DNA from: Nemopilema nomurai
Lineage: Eukaryota; Cnidaria; Scyphozoa; Rhizostomeae; Rhizostomatidae
Direction of reading: 5' to 3'
Length of the DNA: 64,000 nt
Assembly: GCA_003864495.1 (NCBI GenBank)
Contig: ML133394.1
Span: forward strand, 248,001 to 312,000
The notes beneath the pieces are model-generated. The model worked only from the letters and a program-made list of their open reading frames with translations. It was not told where the DNA came from and searched no databases. Of this stretch, positions 60,263-64,000 are shown piece after piece; within the stretch, counting starts at the first letter, position 1; each line of letters begins with the position of its first letter. The translations under genes were made by a program, and so were the position numbers.

Positions 60263-63200
60263 AGCGTAAACTAGAAAGACATCCAACTTTTCGCGGCACG
60301 ACGGTATTTTTCTTAGTGGAGATTGGGCTTAACAACCTTTACCCACTGCTACCCATTGGGACAAAATCGCATCGGTGGTGGCGCTTAAGATTCTCCCGTG
60401 GAGGGGCTCCATTTTCCAGCAAAGGAGGCAAAACATGGAATACAATTTGCAATAAGGCGTACAAGCATGGAAATTATGACATAAATTTAGCCAACAATAA
60501 CCGGCAGCTACCTTTAACTGGATTGATGCTTTTTGTGAAGACTAACTTGATCAACGAAGATGACATTTTCTCAACAGGCCCATATTGGTTATCGTTCAGG
60601 GAACTGACTCAGAAATAGTGTTCCTTTGCTCTCCTTGAAGGACCTGAATGCCTTTAGGGAAATTTTGCGAGGTCCTTGAGAAGTCCTTAAAGCGCTTCAA
60701 ACTCCTAAGCTTTTCTGTAGCTTTCAATGGGGGATCCAAACACTGATTTTAATATAACTTATACGAACCGATAAAATCGCACAGCTAATATTCAATGTTT
60801 TCTACTCTGGCAAAATTTAAAGTGCTTCGTGTCGGCATAACATGATTTCTAGAATATATATTCAATATGGCCTTCGTCGAGTTTCAAATCAGAAATTACA
60901 TCACAATTGGAGAAGAAAAGAAATGTGGACCCCTCAGATGAAATAGGAAGGCCGTTAGGGTTAATCCCGCCCACACCCCTCAAATTTTGAGTAAGCTGAG
61001 AAACATAAGACTTGAAATCTTCAAAGGTCAATTTTTCAAAAGTTTCAATGTGGTCGCTACCTGTGTACACATGGAGTAACTTGAGTCAATGAAATGATGA
61101 TGATGTCCTGCTAACAGAGGCTAGCATGCATGCGTGGGGGTGCCTTCCCTCATCAGAAATAAGAAAATCCTCTGTCAAATTTATTTCATTTCCATCCTCT
61201 TCAATGCCGACACAAGCCCACACGCCATTGAAATTTTACACTTTTAACGACTTCGCAATTTGAGACAGACCAACGCCCATTTTAGGCCCTGGTCAGCTGT
61301 GGGGCTTTATAACTCCTTCCACAGCTTTCCTTCCAAACCACCGACAAAGTTCATCAATGATTATTGTGATGAAGTGATTTATACAAGAACTATCTGTAAC
61401 TTTGCCAGTATGCAATACAAGTGCTGAATGACTTTATGATATCAGTGTATGGCATGCATAAATGACGTGCATAAATGACGATAAGTCGCAAAACCCTGTT
61501 TATATAGCAACCAACGGGCTGCCTAAGAATTAGTAATACTGTAGACTCAAAGCCCACTCTTTTCGAAGGTACGGGTTGCGTGTGATGGTGAGCGGGAAAA
61601 TTGAATTTTGGGCAATTTAAAGATATAACTGCAGATAAACTAAAAATAGCTTAGTATGATTATTGTGTATTAATGTGGTTTGCTTTCTTACCAGAACACA
61701 AAGTGTGTTAAAACATTCCGTTGCTAGATCTCCAAAATTACATTTGTATATTCTTGGGAACCATGACCTTCCTCGTTAAATCATGCATCAAGCACTTTCG
61801 AAGATGGGCGCCTACTATCTCACGAGTGTGGAGGCATGGGAAAATTAGCTACTTGTTTGCCACAAGACGGGTATAGCTTTCAACTCACTCCGTTTAGTAT
61901 AATAAAAAAGAATTAATGGCTTGTGACATTGTGGATACTAGCATGACCACACGAAGGCGCGGGAGCTTTTTGATTGATCAACTTGTTTACGATGAAATTT
62001 AATAACTTAAAGGAATCTCTGTGCCATTGCAATGGCCTGCTTCTTTAAGTAATCTGGAAAATATTGTCGATTCTTTCAAACTTAGTGAATGATATTTCTT
62101 TTTAAATGCCGCAAATTTATGACAAATGATAATTATTTTGGGAGCTCTGCATTATTTCTTGAAGTGCTTAGTTTGGTCAGATAAGACGCCTGTTCAACTT
62201 AAACACAAACTCTGGTTCAATTTCTATGTGCATGAACTCAGTGGTATAAATAGTCAACTATATCTTTGTATGTTGGCAGGCACTTGACAATATTAATGCT
62301 TGTGGAAATTTACTTTCTCAATGGGTTGCATAAAATTTGAAAAATACCAGAAAACTGTAATGAATCAGCATTTCATGCAAATGTTCGGCTAGGACTTGCT
62401 TGATCTTGGGATTCTAGGTAACAGCATGAGTAGTGATAAGATATTGACAAAATTCCCCCGTACACAACTGAGACTCTGCGAAACAGATAGCTATCAAAAT
62501 TTGAAAATAGAAAAATTCACACGATGCCGAATAAAAAATGAAGCGGAGTAGATCTTAAGATAAGAAATATTTCAATTGAGAAATGTATTCTGTCTATTTT
62601 CTTGCAATAACTGGCTAATCATCAATCACCTTAAACGAAGCTTTCCCACGTGAATCGGGGGGACGAACATTACCAAACAAGTGCGCCATTCGGACGCGCG
62701 ATGCAAATTGATGCGCGGCACCAGGGCGGCGGTTTTTGAGCCGCCACAAAGCTCATAATCTCATTTCGCGCTATCTTTGCAATTATTGTTTAATATTTCA
62801 TTGCTTTTGGAATATGTTCATTATAGCTTTAGTACATTCAACCCTGAAACCCAATTAGATATTTCGGCGATATCTCTTGTAAATCCCTAAATAACACGAC
62901 ATCCTTTATCTAAGGAATTGAGATAAACAGTCTTCCTGTTCCTCTTTGGTTTATTGAGATAAGACAAAGATGTTTCACTGCCCACTACACAATGCAAACC
63001 TGTTTGAACACTGCTTCGCTTTCTGCACAACCATCGGGTACACTTGACTGATTCAATTTGGGAGGGCGTCCGTCTCTGCTGAGACAATATACACAGTTTG
63101 CATTTGAAGGGACTCGCGGCTGGTATAACCGCAAGATAAAAATTTTAGAATATCACTAAGAACTTTTTACCTAGCAACCCATTCAGCCCTAATCCGCCCA

Positions 63201-64000
63201 TGGATACACAATAACTCTCACGACTGCAAATTATTTTGAAACAGAATAATCGTAAAGTCTGGGCTGTGTGTGATTAAATCATTGATTGCATATGGCCGCA
63301 ACTTTAGAGCCAAAAAGTCTGTCAGTAAAGAGAGACACATAAAAGGTCCCACATCAAAGGATAAAACGTAACGATATTTGAAAATAACAAATATCAGAGA
63401 GGATGAGAAACACATACCGAATGGAAATTAGTGGTTTGAATTGTCCTTTCAATGATTTCCCATTCAATACATTTTTAATGTTAAATAACTGCGACTTTTA
63501 AAATCGTGTATCATGCAGCGAGGCCAGGCGCGTAAAACACTAAAGTTACATGATTATTTAGTTTATATAAACCGCCTATAGCATCGGATTCGTGGAAGTC
63601 CTATTTTACCAATTACGCTTAAAAAACTTATTCTACAACTAAAGAGAAAGTCCAAACAAAATTATGACTGTCACGACAAAACACAACGAGTTTGATATGG
63701 AAGCAACAAGAACAAAAGAAGGTACTTGGAATAGCCTAATCATTTCATACTATTGATACATCGGGTTTCTCCTGTCCTCGCTTAATTTTAAAAGTAATAT
63801 GATAAACTTGGAAAAGTGGCAAGGAAGCAAAAGTTCGGGAGAGTGGACCCATAAGAGCACTCCACAGAGCGTTCGATCCACGGGAAAAGTAGCTTTTGGA
63901 TATTACGGACAAACAAGAAACAAGTCAGAACATGAACTTTTCAGAAGAAACTAATAATAAAGGATTCTAACTTGCCTTTGAAGAAGACCAGGGTAATGCT

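Larger units (their letters stand above)
55237..64000. other. Intergenic; no gene recognised
   Basis: Contains a 21/42-bp minisatellite, a dispersed repeat, a GGCGGAAAA-rich stretch and a small CpG-dense patch near 62640-62760. Open frames at 55404-55613 (-), 58735-59037 (-) and 60316-60618 (+) lack motifs and splice support. Confidence 0.4.

Overview
The window is eukaryotic, AT-rich and gene-poor, with short exons, long introns, many inverted-repeat elements and minisatellites. Nothing in it looks bacterial or viral. A single-exon class A GPCR next to a many-exon animal nuclear protein points to a metazoan, and the style suggests a cnidarian, probably an anthozoan such as a coral or anemone. 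The clade is an inference.

Layout. At 0.4-0.8 kb there is an unidentified, apparently broken minus-strand coding-like stretch. At 966-1898 (+) lies an intact single-exon rhodopsin-like GPCR of 310 residues. At 2.9-5.7 kb is a nest of inverted-repeat elements. From 40.6 kb down to 7.9 kb on the minus strand runs one large gene that I assembled exon by exon from splice sites and reading phase: 17 coding exons, 3513 nt, 1170 residues. Its LisH N-terminus, the segment after it, its basic CDK-type motifs, its long serine-rich exon and its short hydrophobic C-terminus identify it as NPAT (nuclear protein, coactivator of histone transcription). An exon is probably missing from my model inside the 12.9-kb intron 25435-38346. 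Two exact E2F consensus sites lie 177 and 203 bp upstream of its ATG.

The NPAT introns hold a 407-bp MITE with 98-bp arms, a second copy of the 3.3-kb MITE, a 254-bp tandem duplication, a 17-bp minisatellite, a four-copy 106-107-bp satellite and several open frames of uncertain meaning. From 40.8 to 64 kb I recognise no gene. That stretch holds hairpins, a 21/42-bp minisatellite, dispersed repeats, a small CpG-dense patch and a few unassigned open frames. In vertebrates NPAT is divergently paired with ATM; I could not recognise ATM here.

How the parts relate: NPAT is the only gene with a clear cellular programme (E2F to cyclin E-CDK2 to NPAT to S-phase histone transcription). The GPCR is an independent membrane receptor. 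I found no convincing new multi-gene system. The most informative results are the reconstructed NPAT gene with its E2F promoter, and the layered inverted-repeat elements.
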